Assembly (NCBI GenBank): GCA_030761205.1
Contig: JAULJL010000015.1
Coordinates: 7,879,501-7,943,500, forward strand
Direction of reading: 5' to 3'
From: Fremontodendron californicum
Lineage: Eukaryota > Streptophyta > Magnoliopsida > Malvales > Malvaceae
DNA length: 64,000 nt
The notes below the pieces were generated by a model. That model had not been told where the DNA came from and ran no database searches. It saw nothing but the letters and a program-made list of their open reading frames with translations. How positions within the stretch are numbered: the stretch's first letter is position 1; each line of letters opens with the position of its first letter. Shown one piece after another: positions 25,291 to 36,043 of this stretch. Made by a program: the position numbers and the translations under genes.

Positions 25291-26992
25291 TCATTCTGGA
25301 TCAGGTGAGCCTCCTGGGACCAGCTGCATTGCACAAAACAGAATTAGTATAAGAAATTTGATACCGGAATCCATTACAATTCTTTATATTGAGTGGCCTT
25401 GGTTTCTCTCCAAATTGCTACCTTTGGTCCTAGTTGGCAATCTACAATTTACATGCTTATATCTAGCAGCAATTTGTTTCAACCTATACTGTAATCCTCT
25501 TAAATATGCCAATCCTAAGTAAATTATGGTTTTAACAAGAAGTGCATTAACTAAATGAGAAAACATTTAATCTTACAATGGCAATGTTGTTTCCATTAAG
25601 CAAAATTTGATCAAGCTTTGTGATCCGTCTTCCTTCAGCAGTGATCTCACTGTAATATGCACACAAAAAAAACAAGATCAACACAAGCTACGAAGGCTGT
25701 CCTATTTAAGGGGGCAAACATTCAGCAATCACTTATGCATGCAGACAAGCATGCGGCAGACATGTTACTAAGCCATTAAAGTCAAATGAAAATATACATG
25801 TGAGTATAGCACTATTTTTGCAGTCAATGTGAGAAAAACAAATCAAACATCTTGTCACCCTCAAAAGAAATGCGAACTATTGTAAAATCTATATTATTCC
25901 GACTCTTCATTTTTCATGAAGTACCCGTGTCCGACACATATTCGGACATGGGTATGGGGATACGATCCTCCAAATATATGGAAAAATGTAGAAAAAATTG
26001 AGCATACCCATGTCGGACACATACCCGTATCCAACACATACACGTAACCGACACTCACCCCGAGTCCGAATAACATAGTGTAAAATCAAGCAATGAAGAT
26101 CAATCCGGACAAAATATAAATGAAGAAGAAGCAGTGCAGCTGGCAAAGTGAGCGGATGTCCAGCCCAAAACAATTTTTTTCTCTACACAGACAGCTGGTT
26201 CTCAACATTTCCCTTCTGTAATGAGGATTCTAACAAATACAACGTTAACAGTAATGGAAATGGTTGCTGAAAAACCTGAACTCCACCCCAAGACATCAAT
26301 TTTGATAAATAAAAAAAAAAAAATTAGAAGGAAACCTACTCTATCCCAACAAACTTATAAGACATCTGCGATCTCACTTTCACCAGTTACCACCGTGCTA
26401 CTTAGAAAGAACTTCAACATTGAACCAAAAGATGAAAAGCAAAGCTTCAATTCATAGGAATTCTGCTTCAAAACTCAACTTAAAATTTGAGACTTTGAAG
26501 TAATTTAAGGGGCAAAAAAGGCTACCCAAAATATGACATTTGTTAAATACAAACAACATAACTAATACCCAGAAATCAAAACTCCAACTTGCTCTCTTTC
26601 CCATCAATTTCGTATCCGAGAAAACATAAAACCCTAAAAACCCTAACACCGAAAAAAAAAAAAAACCTTGCAGGAGCAATTTGAGCCGATATATCAATAT
26701 CTAAACATTCAAAGAAAAAAAGGAAGAACTTTACTATTCAGTGACATCTTCGAGGACCATGTTGACGTAGACATCGAAGCCTCTTAGAGTACCCACGAGC
26801 TCCTTGTCCCCTTTCATTATCACCCATATTTTGGACCCTATGCACCTGTCTATCAACTCTGCAAAAAGAACAAAAAAAAAAAAAAAAGAAACCCAAATTA
26901 GCATTTTGTCTAATTTTCTCGAGAAAGTGAAAGAAAAAAGAAAAAAAAAAATTGTCACCTGAAGGAAGAAGCTGCGAGGGATTGTTTGCCAT
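25291..26992 (-). CDS. LSM5: U6 snRNA-associated Sm-like protein LSm5
   Basis: LSm5 is a subunit of the heptameric LSm1-7 ring (cytoplasm, mRNA decapping) and the LSm2-8 ring (nucleus, U6 snRNA and splicing). Four exons on the minus strand join in frame: 26959-26992, 26735-26858, 25577-25649 and 25291-25323. The product is 87 residues, matching the ~88 usual for plant LSm5. It starts MANNPSQLLPSELIDRC. The Sm1 motif is visible around residues 17-52, with G-F-D-V-Y-V-N at 38-44. Sm2 lies around 68-79 (ILLNGNNIAILV), and the tail is PGGSPDPE. All introns have GT-AG ends. Intron 2 is about 1.1 kb and contains a MITE and a telo-box-like motif. The gene is convergent with the thiolase gene. Confidence 0.95.
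25890..26078. mobile_element. MITE (family 1, copy 2) in LSM5 intron 2
   Basis: A 189-bp relative of the elements at 22328 and 29911. It starts tatattattccgactc and ends gagtccgaataacatag. The flanking nonamer tgtaaaatc is identical on both sides (25881-25889 and 26079-26087). Confidence 0.85.
26629..26647 (-). promoter_or_regulatory. Double telo-box-like motif in LSM5 intron 2
   Basis: Two AAACCCTAA-type cores lie side by side (aaaccctaaaaaccctaa), about 90 bp into the intron after the second LSM5 exon. Telo-boxes near the 5' ends of plant housekeeping and translation genes are known to promote expression in dividing cells. A role here is inference from the string. Confidence 0.4.
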
Positions 26993-27163
26993 TGCTTTGA
27001 GAGAGTTCCACTGAAAAGAAAAGCTCCAATTTTGAAATTTGGATTCAACTTTTTGTCAAAACTCAAAAGCCAAACTTTTTTTCTTCTTTAAAGGGCTACA
27101 GTATATTTTATATGACCAAAATATCCTAATGAAACGACTTCGTTAGATCAAACAGGCTGGGGC

Positions 27164-27248
27164 GGCCCAATAGACTTCAAACCCCCGACCCAGCACGGAC
27201 TCAGTTACAAATGGGTAACAACAAGCACGAGCCTAGTCGTTATGGGCC
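27164..27248 (-). promoter_or_regulatory. Site-II-like TGGGCC elements upstream of LSM5
   Basis: GGCCCAA at 27164-27170 and TGGGCC at 27243-27248 lie about 170-260 bp upstream of the LSM5 start codon. TGGGCY motifs bind TCP factors in plant housekeeping promoters. This is motif-level evidence only. Confidence 0.4.
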
Positions 27249-29119
27249 GAGGCGGCGTCACTGTCGAAAAAAAAAAAAAAATCAAAACCGACGGACGGGA
27301 ATTTGCGTGTAGTAGCCGAGGAGGAAGGAAACATCATAAATCTTATAATGTCCAGAGTTGAAGATATTTTCTTTTCCCAAAATCTTAGAAACATCATAAA
27401 TCACGTAAAAAAATTATCATGCAAACTCGAACAAAACTATGCTATATTGAGAATGGTTTTCGTGGTACGTGATGCTTTCTTCTAATAATCTCTATTCTCT
27501 GTCCAAGTTTTTCTTGTATCATAGCTCATCGATTTCAATTTTCAAGATTTCAGCCAACTACCCAAAGTTAATGGCTAGGTGGTGCACTATTCAGCAAGCC
27601 ACGGATCATGTTCTTGCTGCTGCTTAACACTTGAACATCGTAGCTTGTTATTGCTTCAAAATGAACGTGGATTGACATTAATTCCACTGTAAAATCCGAT
27701 GTAAATGAGAGAGTTAATTAAGCAAAACATTCTACATTATTCCTTAATTTGTTCTGATTTTATCTGAGACACGGGAGGAGGCAGCTTCCTTGATTCATTC
27801 TCATATTCTTCTCCCAACATAGGATAGCTTGACATGAAAAAACCAATTTAGGCAATGGACAGCACAGTGACACGTCAATTCACCTGAGCTTCCATCAAAA
27901 ATATTTGTGACGACGGAAATGCTTCAACTCTGCAAAGATTGGCCTCAATATTTCTTGTAACATCATTAATTCATTATTATACTAACATAAACAACAAACC
28001 ACTGTGGGCTTGTGGGTTGTGACATATATCTATTTACTTTGCCATGTGAAACAAAACTGGTCATTGTCTTTGTCCCGCTGCAATTAACATTTTTGTGATA
28101 GCATTTCCGCAATCAATGTCCTAAAATATCTGTTTGCTCACATGCTAACAATGTGTCCTCGAATCAACCATATACATTATTCTGACATGATTAATTACAT
28201 GTTTCTTTGGTACAGTACAATGTCAAAACTTCATTAAACTTAATTAAATGGGATTATATATACAAAAATGCTGTTATAACATTAATCCACCTTATGTAAA
28301 AAGTATTTCTTTGATTAATTTCTCATCCTTCTATATATTTTCAGATCACAAATTGTAACCAAAATCAGCTGTTTGTCTATATAATTTCATGATGATATGA
28401 TATTGAACTATAAGCAGTGAGAAGATGACAGAAGAAGCTTGTTGTTCCAATTAATAACAGCTACTTTAAATTAATTCTGATAGTCTCATAATTTGGCTCT
28501 TAAATGCGATATTATTGGCTTGATCGATCCCTCCCCCCTCCCAAATGATCAATTTGAGACTCTTAGCTTATATATCTTTTACTGACCCTGTGGAAAGCTT
28601 AAGTGCTTACTCTAGAATTAGACATTAGAAATGTAATTAATTAAGTGATAATCCACTTAAAGCCAAGCAACCACGACCACCAGGGATCGATCAACAACAG
28701 ACGTACAAGTGTATGGCAAAGAGAAAAGGCACCAGGGCGATCACATTCTGGTTCTTTATTAATACCAATCTCCCTCTTAAAACCCACCACATGATCAAAC
28801 ATTTCTTATATAATAATCCCCATGTTACTATGAATCTCAAGCCAACCCTTCCCCACTCACTGCCTGGTTGTCTCATCACCATCTTCCTCAGACTCACCCC
28901 CCCAAATTTCTTTGTCTTCATCTCCACAAGTGCCTCATTTTTTAATTAGAACAAGAATCTTAAGCATACAGACAGCACAGATAGATCTCTCAGAGCTGTC
29001 CATTTTGACCAAGAATTGCTCATCAGTCACCCTCTCTCTCTCGCTCAAGAGTAGAGTACTTCACTCATTTCCAATACCATATAATTATCAGCATCCCCAA
29101 AATATCAAGCAACACAATA
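27249..29119. other. Intergenic DNA between LSM5 and the 29-kb gene
   Basis: No gene is recognised. The last few hundred bases hold pyrimidine-rich tracts (ctctctctctcgctcaag near 29035), likely the 5' UTR of the gene starting at 29120. Confidence 0.5.
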
Positions 29120-30520
29120 ATGCAGGTGAGATTTGTAATTCAAAATCAGATAACAAGATGAGTAGCATTGTTGATTGTCCTCAGGCTTATATATATCTCT
29201 CATTGTGAATATTATAGCAGATCCTTCAGTGGCTCTTTAAGGTAGCACATGAACAAGGAGGACAAAATACTAGTAGTACTAGTCCTTCTAACAAGGAAAC
29301 TACTAAAGGTAAGAAAAAACTCTTCCCAAGTAAGTATAACCATATTATCTGAATGAGTCTAACTAGCTAGATTTCTTGCTGACAGATCATATTATTTCAA
29401 TTGTTTTCAGATCCAGAAGATAAATCCAAAGATATAATTTTTTCTAAGCATAGAAGATCAAAAAGTAAGAAGTTTAAGCCATTTATATTTCTATGCAATA
29501 GAGATGTTGCAAAGGCCTGCTTCTATAGTACTATCTATTTGAGTAGAGTAAGGAGCACTCATAGAAGACAGCATTGGGCTCAATCCATGAAGATGAAGAA
29601 AGAAGATATTGCTAGAGGGTTAGTTGTTAGTCAGAAGTCGGATTCGGCTACTACTCATGCAGCTGGGAAGATAGTTTTACCACTAAATGAGGCGGCATTG
29701 TCATCCTCCAATGAAAAGAAAGACAAGCTAATTAAAGGGGATAAAACCAAAACCATGTCTAGAATGAAGGAGTTGTTGAGATGGGCTGCTGCTGCAAAAT
29801 CACAGAAAGGAGGGAATTTCATTGGCAGAAAGGTACAAAAATTTGTCTTCACAGTCATAATTTGATGATATGGATTATATATTACTACATATTTAGTATC
29901 TAAGAACTGCTATGTTGCTCCGACTCTTCATTTTTCTTGAAGTACCCGTGTCCGACACCTATATCCGACATATATCCGGACATGGGTATGGGGATATGAT
30001 CCTCCAGGACCCTCTAAATACATAGAAATCTTAGAAAAAATTGAACATACCCATGTCGGATACATAGCCGTGTTTGATACTCACACCAAAGTCCGAGTAA
30101 CATATAGAAGAACTGTACTTAAAGAAGTTGAAATTGTTTCCAGGTTTTGCACTTCAGGAACCGTGAAGCTCTAAAAGCAGTGCCAGATGATAATCAACTT
30201 AGTAATATTGAGTCCCCTAAGATAAGTTTCAGATGGGATGTGGAGAGCTGCTCCACTACTTGCTCAGCCTTTTCAGGAATTTCATTGACTTCTTCGTTGG
30301 GAAATAATGATCAAACCTGCAATATAGTATCATTGAATTCAACTCCTTTACACGGCTTGAATCGTTGTTCTAGCAGGAGAGGAAATTGGATAACCACAGA
30401 CTCTGAATGTAAGACTAAGACCCCCTTTCTCTCTCTCTATTCCTTCTGATCTCCAACTCACTGATATTAAATAATTATATCTGTTTGTTCTTCTGGACAG
30501 TTGTGGTGCTGGAGCTATGA
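29120..30520 (+). CDS. Plant-specific protein of unknown function (C-terminus EFVVLEL)
   Basis: Five exons join in frame with GT-AG introns: 29120-29125, 29221-29308, 29411-29832, 30144-30408 and 30501-30520. The product is 266 residues. It starts MQILQWLFKVAHEQGG, where exon 1 contributes only the six bases of Met-Gln. It is rich in Lys, Ser and Arg, including KHRRSKSKKFKPF and a conserved-looking RMKELLRWAAAAKSQKGG around 149-166. It ends GNWITTDSEFVVLEL. I recall this C-terminal signature from uncharacterised plant proteins but know no function. No membrane segment, signal peptide or enzyme motif is visible; the basic patches would fit nuclear or membrane-surface location, which is inference. 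Intron 3 carries a MITE. The start rests on frame, splice consensus and the N-terminus, so an alternative upstream exon is possible. Confidence 0.8.
29911..30107. mobile_element. MITE (family 1, copy 3) in intron 3 of the 29-kb gene
   Basis: A 197-bp relative of the copies at 22328 and 25890. It starts tatgttgctccgactc and ends gtccgagtaacatatag. The flanks aagaactgc (29902-29910) and aagaactgt (30108-30116) are a 9-bp duplication with one difference. It fills most of the 311-bp intron but leaves both splice sites intact. Confidence 0.85.
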
Positions 30521-30960
30521 TGAAATAAAGAGAGGCTGATACAAGGCTGAAGCTGATGTTTCCAGGGTTGTAATATTGTAATGTAAAACGAAAACGCCAT
30601 TGCTATAGCTTAGATGGATTAATTAATGTTCATTAATTTGTTGTGTTCTTGAGATGTTTTAGACATAATCCTTCTTTAAATGTAGCATTAGTGCTAAGGA
30701 TCTGAAATGTAAGTGTAACAGTAACACCATAGACTACTGAAGATTGGTCTACATGTACATGCTGACTTCCAACCCATTTTCCATTATATTAAATTAAACC
30801 AAAAACTATCGAACTGTTCAGGAACCGGATGGACAATGATTTTTGTAATTCTGAGTCTTGAATTACTATTTATTTAATAAAAAAAAATATTTTATTTAAA
30901 TTTAATTATAAAAATATATAATTTTTTTAATACTTTAATATTTTTTAAATACTGAAATGG
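30521..30960. other. 3' flank of the 29-kb gene
   Basis: Likely 3' UTR followed by AT-rich spacer; no other feature seen. Confidence 0.5.
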
Positions 30961-30970
30961 GCTTTCAAGC

Positions 30971-31592
30971 AAGGTAATCATTATCGTACCGATAGACGTA
31001 CTGTTTTTGTTCTGATACTAATACGTACTGATACCGGTATGTTTCAGCATACCGTTTCAGTTTTACTGGTATTTTTCATATATCTATATGTATAACCTAT
31101 TTCAAGTTTCTTAATAAAATATATATTATATAAACATGCAAATATACATCCATTACATGCATATATATTTTAATGCAAATATAAATTTTAAATATCTAAT
31201 ATCTAAAATTTTTAAACATCAAATAGATAAAATATATATTAAAATGTTAAATAATATAGTAAATTATTATTAATTATGTTCAATAGCCTAATTTAATGAA
31301 CATATTTTATTTTTAAATGTAATTATGAAAAAATAAAAATGATCGTGACACAAAAAATATTGAAACTGGTTTAAAAAATCAAATAAGTGAATTTCTTGAA
31401 AAAATAAGAATCAAAAGATTAAAATCTTGTACCGACCGTTACGTACCGGTACTGACCGTATTGATCGGTATAGGCCGGTACGATTGGTACGGATCGGTAC
31501 CAAAATCGGAACGGAACTAAAAATTACCTATATCGATTTAGTTAAAAATTGGGACATACCGGCCGGTATCACCGTACAATATTGACCACCAT
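30971..31592. mobile_element. Small TIR element rich in GGTACCGG-type motifs, ~622 bp
   Basis: The decamer gctttcaagc lies at 30961-30970 and again at 31593-31602, a 9-10-bp target duplication. The ends (aaggtaatcattatcgtacc and the complement of gtacaatattgaccaccat) are imperfect inverted repeats, agreeing at about 15 of 21 positions. Both ends carry clusters of gtaccg, cggtac and accggtat words while the centre is AT-rich. There is no coding capacity. Confidence 0.7.
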
Positions 31593-31602
31593 GCTTTCAA
31601 GC

Positions 31603-34006
31603 CTAACCTAACCCAACCCGAGTTGGGTTGAACAAACAAAAATAAAAAAATTTGAGCCTGATCCGACTTATAAACACTGCTATTATCAATGAATTACCTA
31701 ACCTAACACATAATTTTAAATTTAGAGATTTTTTTACAATTCAAGTGTCTTATTGTAAACACTTGACAACACTAAATATTTATGGATTATATATTATTGG
31801 GTACAGTATTCCCCAACTAAATAAAATAATCAACGCGGTTGCTTTCTGCTTTCTTCGCAAATTTATCTAGATGATCTATAAATAAAACAAAATAAAAATA
31901 CAATATAAAGCAAAATAAATTACATTTTGATTAAAAATGAACAAAATATTTGCATTGACGTAAAAAACATAGTTGTTGTTGTTATTGTTTACCATAAAAC
32001 TATAACATTTTAACAAAGTAACATCTAATTATTACAAAAACAAATTATATAGAAGCTATTGTCATGAATTAATTAAAAATAAATTTATCTTTCATGCAGG
32101 ATAGATATTTATTAAAAGATAAATGTTAAAAAAACCCGAGAAAATATCAATTCAAGTACTTTGAATGTGCAATATTATATTTTTATGTTTATTATTAATT
32201 ATTTACATATTATTATAGCATTCATTTTCTCTTTATTATTATTATTATAATAATTCAAGCACATAATATTTTTTATTAAAAGATTTATAACTTGAATCAA
32301 TTCAGGTTATTCTCTAGGTCTACATTAATTGCAAATCAGCGGACAGATAGCTGTGAATTTATTAAACTAAGATAAAGATGAATTTAGGATATTAATAGAA
32401 AAATAAACAAATTTCCACAAATGCAACTTTTTGTTATCTAAATATATCACCAATATACTACTCCTATGTGCATTCATAAATAAAAACCATGGATTTTTAT
32501 TCAAAATTTTGGGTATGATTTATTGATAATGGTTTTGTTTAAATATTAATTTTTTAAAAATATAATTTTTTTTCTCACATAATGAATTTATTTAATTCTA
32601 GTTAAGTTGGTCTGCCTAACTATTGAAATTTTTTAATTTGTCTTGTCTCCCATTATGAAGAGTGGAAGTACCTATTGAAAAACATTCAATTTTCACATGA
32701 TATGCTATAGTATACATGTGCATGAAGCTCGGGTTTCGCTTAATTAGTTAATGAAACTATCATTAAAAAATAAAATTTAAGAAGTTCGAATTTCGAATTT
32801 CAACATCTGATTTATTTTTTTTATCCTAAAATTACGATCATATATATATATATAAATAATGCATTGGTGGTGGTATTTTAGCTGGATGGGTTGGATCGTA
32901 CACTTTTGTCAATATTTTAGGCTGTAATATTGCGGCCCACCTGTAAGATTTTGATCTCTCCAGTCCACACCACTTTGTAATAAATTTTCATTAATGCAAT
33001 TAATTAATGTGATTATGACAAAATTTGAAACAAAGAGATTAAATCTGTTCCGTCACCCGAACGGCTTTGGACCAAAAATTCCAAACCTAAATTCAATTTG
33101 ACCTTATCCATAAATACATTAATACACAGTTTGATTTATTTATGTTTCGTTTGAATGGTTGATTTCATTTTAATCATTTAAATGAAGTGTGTTAGAGAGA
33201 ATAATAGCCAATATTAACTTGGTTACGAACTCTAAATCTTGCTTAGTCGAGTACATTTTCTTAAACAAATTCCTAACAAAAAAAAAATAAATTTATGTCC
33301 AAATAAACATTCTAACTTAAAATGATATATCAATGTTAAATTGCACAAATTAAAAGAACTATTCTTAAAAAAATACATTTTGAACATGCCAAAACTCCTA
33401 ATTATTATTATTATTTTTTTAATTAAAGTTATCAAAAATTAAACTATGGTAAATAAAACTAAAAATAATTCTTTATAATTCTTTATCCTTTTCTTTTTAT
33501 AATTATTTGCCTCTTGACCATGTCAAGAGGCAAAATCGAATAAATAATCCAAGATTGGGCAGATGGTTGGTCAGATTGGCAGTAGAAAATCGACAGAGTC
33601 GGTCGACCAAACAATGTCCTAACTGCTGCACTACACTATAAGTTTGAAGAGCTTTTTCATGGGGGGATCCAACAACCGTTCTTAACGACAATTCTTATGC
33701 CCCGTTTGTTCCCCGAGAAATTTGATTACTCTACTCTCTTTCACCTTAGAAATTGGAGAAGAAAATGGGATTTTCCTTTTTTCTTTTTGCTTTTGTTGGA
33801 AGAATTGGAAATATTAGGGCTCACTCAAATTAGATAGTTAAATCATAAAAGCTATTCAATTTTTTTTGTACTCCAAATGATTTCTTTCTTAAGTCATAAA
33901 TTTCCAAATTAATTTTACTATCAATCCTTAATAGCACTAATTTAGTTGAATTTGTAATAACACTTATTTAATTATTACTTGCTTATAAACTCCTTATATC
34001 TATGCT
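31603..34006. other. AT-rich intergenic DNA
   Basis: No gene or element recognised; only short AT-rich frames without family resemblance. Confidence 0.6.
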
Positions 34007-34015
34007 ATTATAAAA

Positions 34016-34200
34016 GGATTTTGCTAACAAGTGCCCTAAACACACTCTTTAAGATTACTGTATATAGTAATATCTTCTTCCAATGTATCGAAAATAATAA
34101 ATAAAATTGTCAAATATTGCATTTAATACAATGTTCTTTTTATAAATAGTATATTAACTAACTTTAAAGAATGCCCTAAGAGCACTCGTTAGCAAAACCC
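34016..34200. mobile_element. MITE (family 2, copy C)
   Basis: A 185-bp element starts ggattttgctaacaagtg and ends cactcgttagcaaaaccc. The identical nonamer attataaaa flanks it (34007-34015 and 34201-34209). It is homologous to copies A (2770) and B (5038), whose length B shares. There is no coding capacity. Confidence 0.85.
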
Positions 34201-34209
34201 ATTATAAAA

Positions 34210-34882
34210 TAGCACCAATTCAAAGAATTAATATAAAAATTATAATAAAAACTAATTTAAAGATATTAATATTTTTTATTTTTTTATAAATACACATTTT
34301 AAAAATTACCTACCTCCTAAAAAATTATCATATTTTTACTCATATAACTTCTTATCCTTCTTAAAAAAACATAATTTCATTCCACTATCTTTATAAAAAC
34401 ACATTTAAAAATAGAAATGATCGAAATTTTAAACTCTAAGATATATTTAAAAAAAAATTAGTTTAAAAAAATACTTGTAAAATTAAAAAACTTCATTACT
34501 AATATACAAAAATAAATTTTAAAAAATCTATTTCTTTTACAAAAAACTACTACATTTTTATAGTATAATTTCTTTTTTCAATTTAAAACACATTTTTTTT
34601 AAAACACCATATTTTTATTTCCACTCACATTGTAATTTGCCAAATCTAGTATCAACAACTTTTTTAAGGAATCAAGCAAAGCAACCATCCCATTTTGCCA
34701 ATTTCATTTTCCATTTTCCAAATTCCAACTTTTAATTCTTTCTATATTTCTTCACATTCATTTCCATCCGAATTCACGTTCTTCACCCACCTCTCGTTCT
34801 CTCTCTTTCCTTCCTTCCTTCCTTCCTTCCACCTTTTCCAACTACCTCTCTCGCCATCTCTCTTTCTCTCCAAACCCCTTCA
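34210..34882. other. F-box gene upstream region
   Basis: AT-rich DNA followed by a pyrimidine-rich leader (repeated TTCC units near 34810-34828, then ctctctcgccatctctctttc) ending at the ATG. The tract is probably 5' UTR. A long frame starting at 34695 runs through this leader into the F-box gene in another frame and is not a gene. Confidence 0.5.
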
Positions 34883-36043
34883 ATGTCAGACCACAACCCT
34901 AAAGAACCTAACATCAACACCCTTAGCATCGACCTCACCGAGCTTATCCTCTCTTCCCTTCCTATCCCTTCCCTCCTCCGTGCTTCCTCTGTTTGCAAAC
35001 TTTGGCATTCTCTCATTTCCTCCCCTTCTTTTACCTCCCCTTCCCTTTCCCACCCTTGGTTCTTTCTCTTCGGTCTTCACAACACTTCTTCTAGAAACAA
35101 CCAGTCTTTTGCCTTTGACCCTTTATCTAACACCTGGTTTCTTCTCCCTCACCTTGATGACTCCTCTTCCTCATCTTTTCTCGGCTCCAATGGCTTCTTT
35201 TTTACCACCACTCCCAAATTCAGCTACACCCCAGTTCTCAAATCGGCCTGGCGTTTGACCTCGTCCTTGAAGTACTCCAGGATTAACCCTCTTTTAGGTG
35301 TCTTCCATGATGGTTCCTCTGGTGGGTACGGCTTCAAATTCATCGTAGTTGGTGGAGTCAGGTTCATTGGTGGCTTGGTCGATATAGAAGACAGGTTGGC
35401 TGTTGAAATATACGATCCAAATCATGATTCTTGGGAGCTTTGCCCTGCTTTGCCGGCTGATTTCAGGTCTCGAAACTCCAGTCAATCTCTTTCATCAGCT
35501 TTGTTCAAAGGCAAATTCTATGTCTTTGGAATCTACTCCTGCTTCGTCTCTTCTTTCGACTTACTAAACCACGTGTGGAGCGAGGTTCAAACTCTCAGGC
35601 CACCTGGTGTCATCTTTTCCTTTTTGATATCATGCAATGACATGCTTGTTTTGGCTGGGATGTGCAACGCGCCACGGGGACCGTCGTTTAATCTCTGGAA
35701 AATTGATGAAAGTACGATGGAATTCAGCGAGATTGCGATTATGCCGCAGAGCTTGTTATACAGTTTAGTAGACAGCGAGGAAGATGAAAAATTTGCAAGC
35801 TTGAAATGCGTGGGAATGGGTAATCTTATTTATGTATTCAATGAAGAGTATCACCAAAAGTACCCATCTTGTCTTTGTGAAATCAGTGCTGAAAATCGAA
35901 AGTGCAGTTGGAGGAGAGTGCCTCAGTTGCCATCACCTGTTAACAAATTCCATAAAATCATTAGCTTTTGTTCAACCGTTTCTCTAACTCATATTTTTCG
36001 CCGACAAGAAGATGTTGGGGCGGCACAAGCTATGTATGACTGA
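34883..36043 (+). CDS. F-box/kelch-repeat protein
   Basis: A single-exon gene of 386 codons. F-box proteins recruit substrates to SCF (Skp1-Cullin1-F-box) ubiquitin ligases; the kelch-like C-terminal propeller usually binds the substrate. The F-box lies around residues 14-52, with the pattern L-x5-LPIPSLLRASSVCKLWHSLISSPSF. Kelch-type blades follow, with FDPLSNTW at 78-85, VEIYDPNHDSWELCPALP at 174-191, ALFKGKFYVFG at 206-216 and later FDLLNHVW. The start ATG follows a pyrimidine-rich leader and gives an F-box of normal position. It resembles the Arabidopsis F-box/kelch protein At3g24760 from memory; the substrate is unknown. The frame is intact and intronless, typical of this family. Confidence 0.85.
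   Translation: MSDHNPKEPNINTLSIDLTELILSSLPIPSLLRASSVCKLWHSLISSPSFTSPSLSHPWFFLFGLHNTSSRNNQSFAFDPLSNTWFLLPHLDDSSSSSFLGSNGFFFTTTPKFSYTPVLKSAWRLTSSLKYSRINPLLGVFHDGSSGGYGFKFIVVGGVRFIGGLVDIEDRLAVEIYDPNHDSWELCPALPADFRSRNSSQSLSSALFKGKFYVFGIYSCFVSSFDLLNHVWSEVQTLRPPGVIFSFLISCNDMLVLAGMCNAPRGPSFNLWKIDESTMEFSEIAIMPQSLLYSLVDSEEDEKFASLKCVGMGNLIYVFNEEYHQKYPSCLCEISAENRKCSWRRVPQLPSPVNKFHKIISFCSTVSLTHIFRRQEDVGAAQAMYD

Noticed and set aside
34695..35258. 187-codon frame over the F-box leader
   Set aside because: It is pyrimidine-tract-derived, low-complexity, and overlaps the F-box gene in a different frame.
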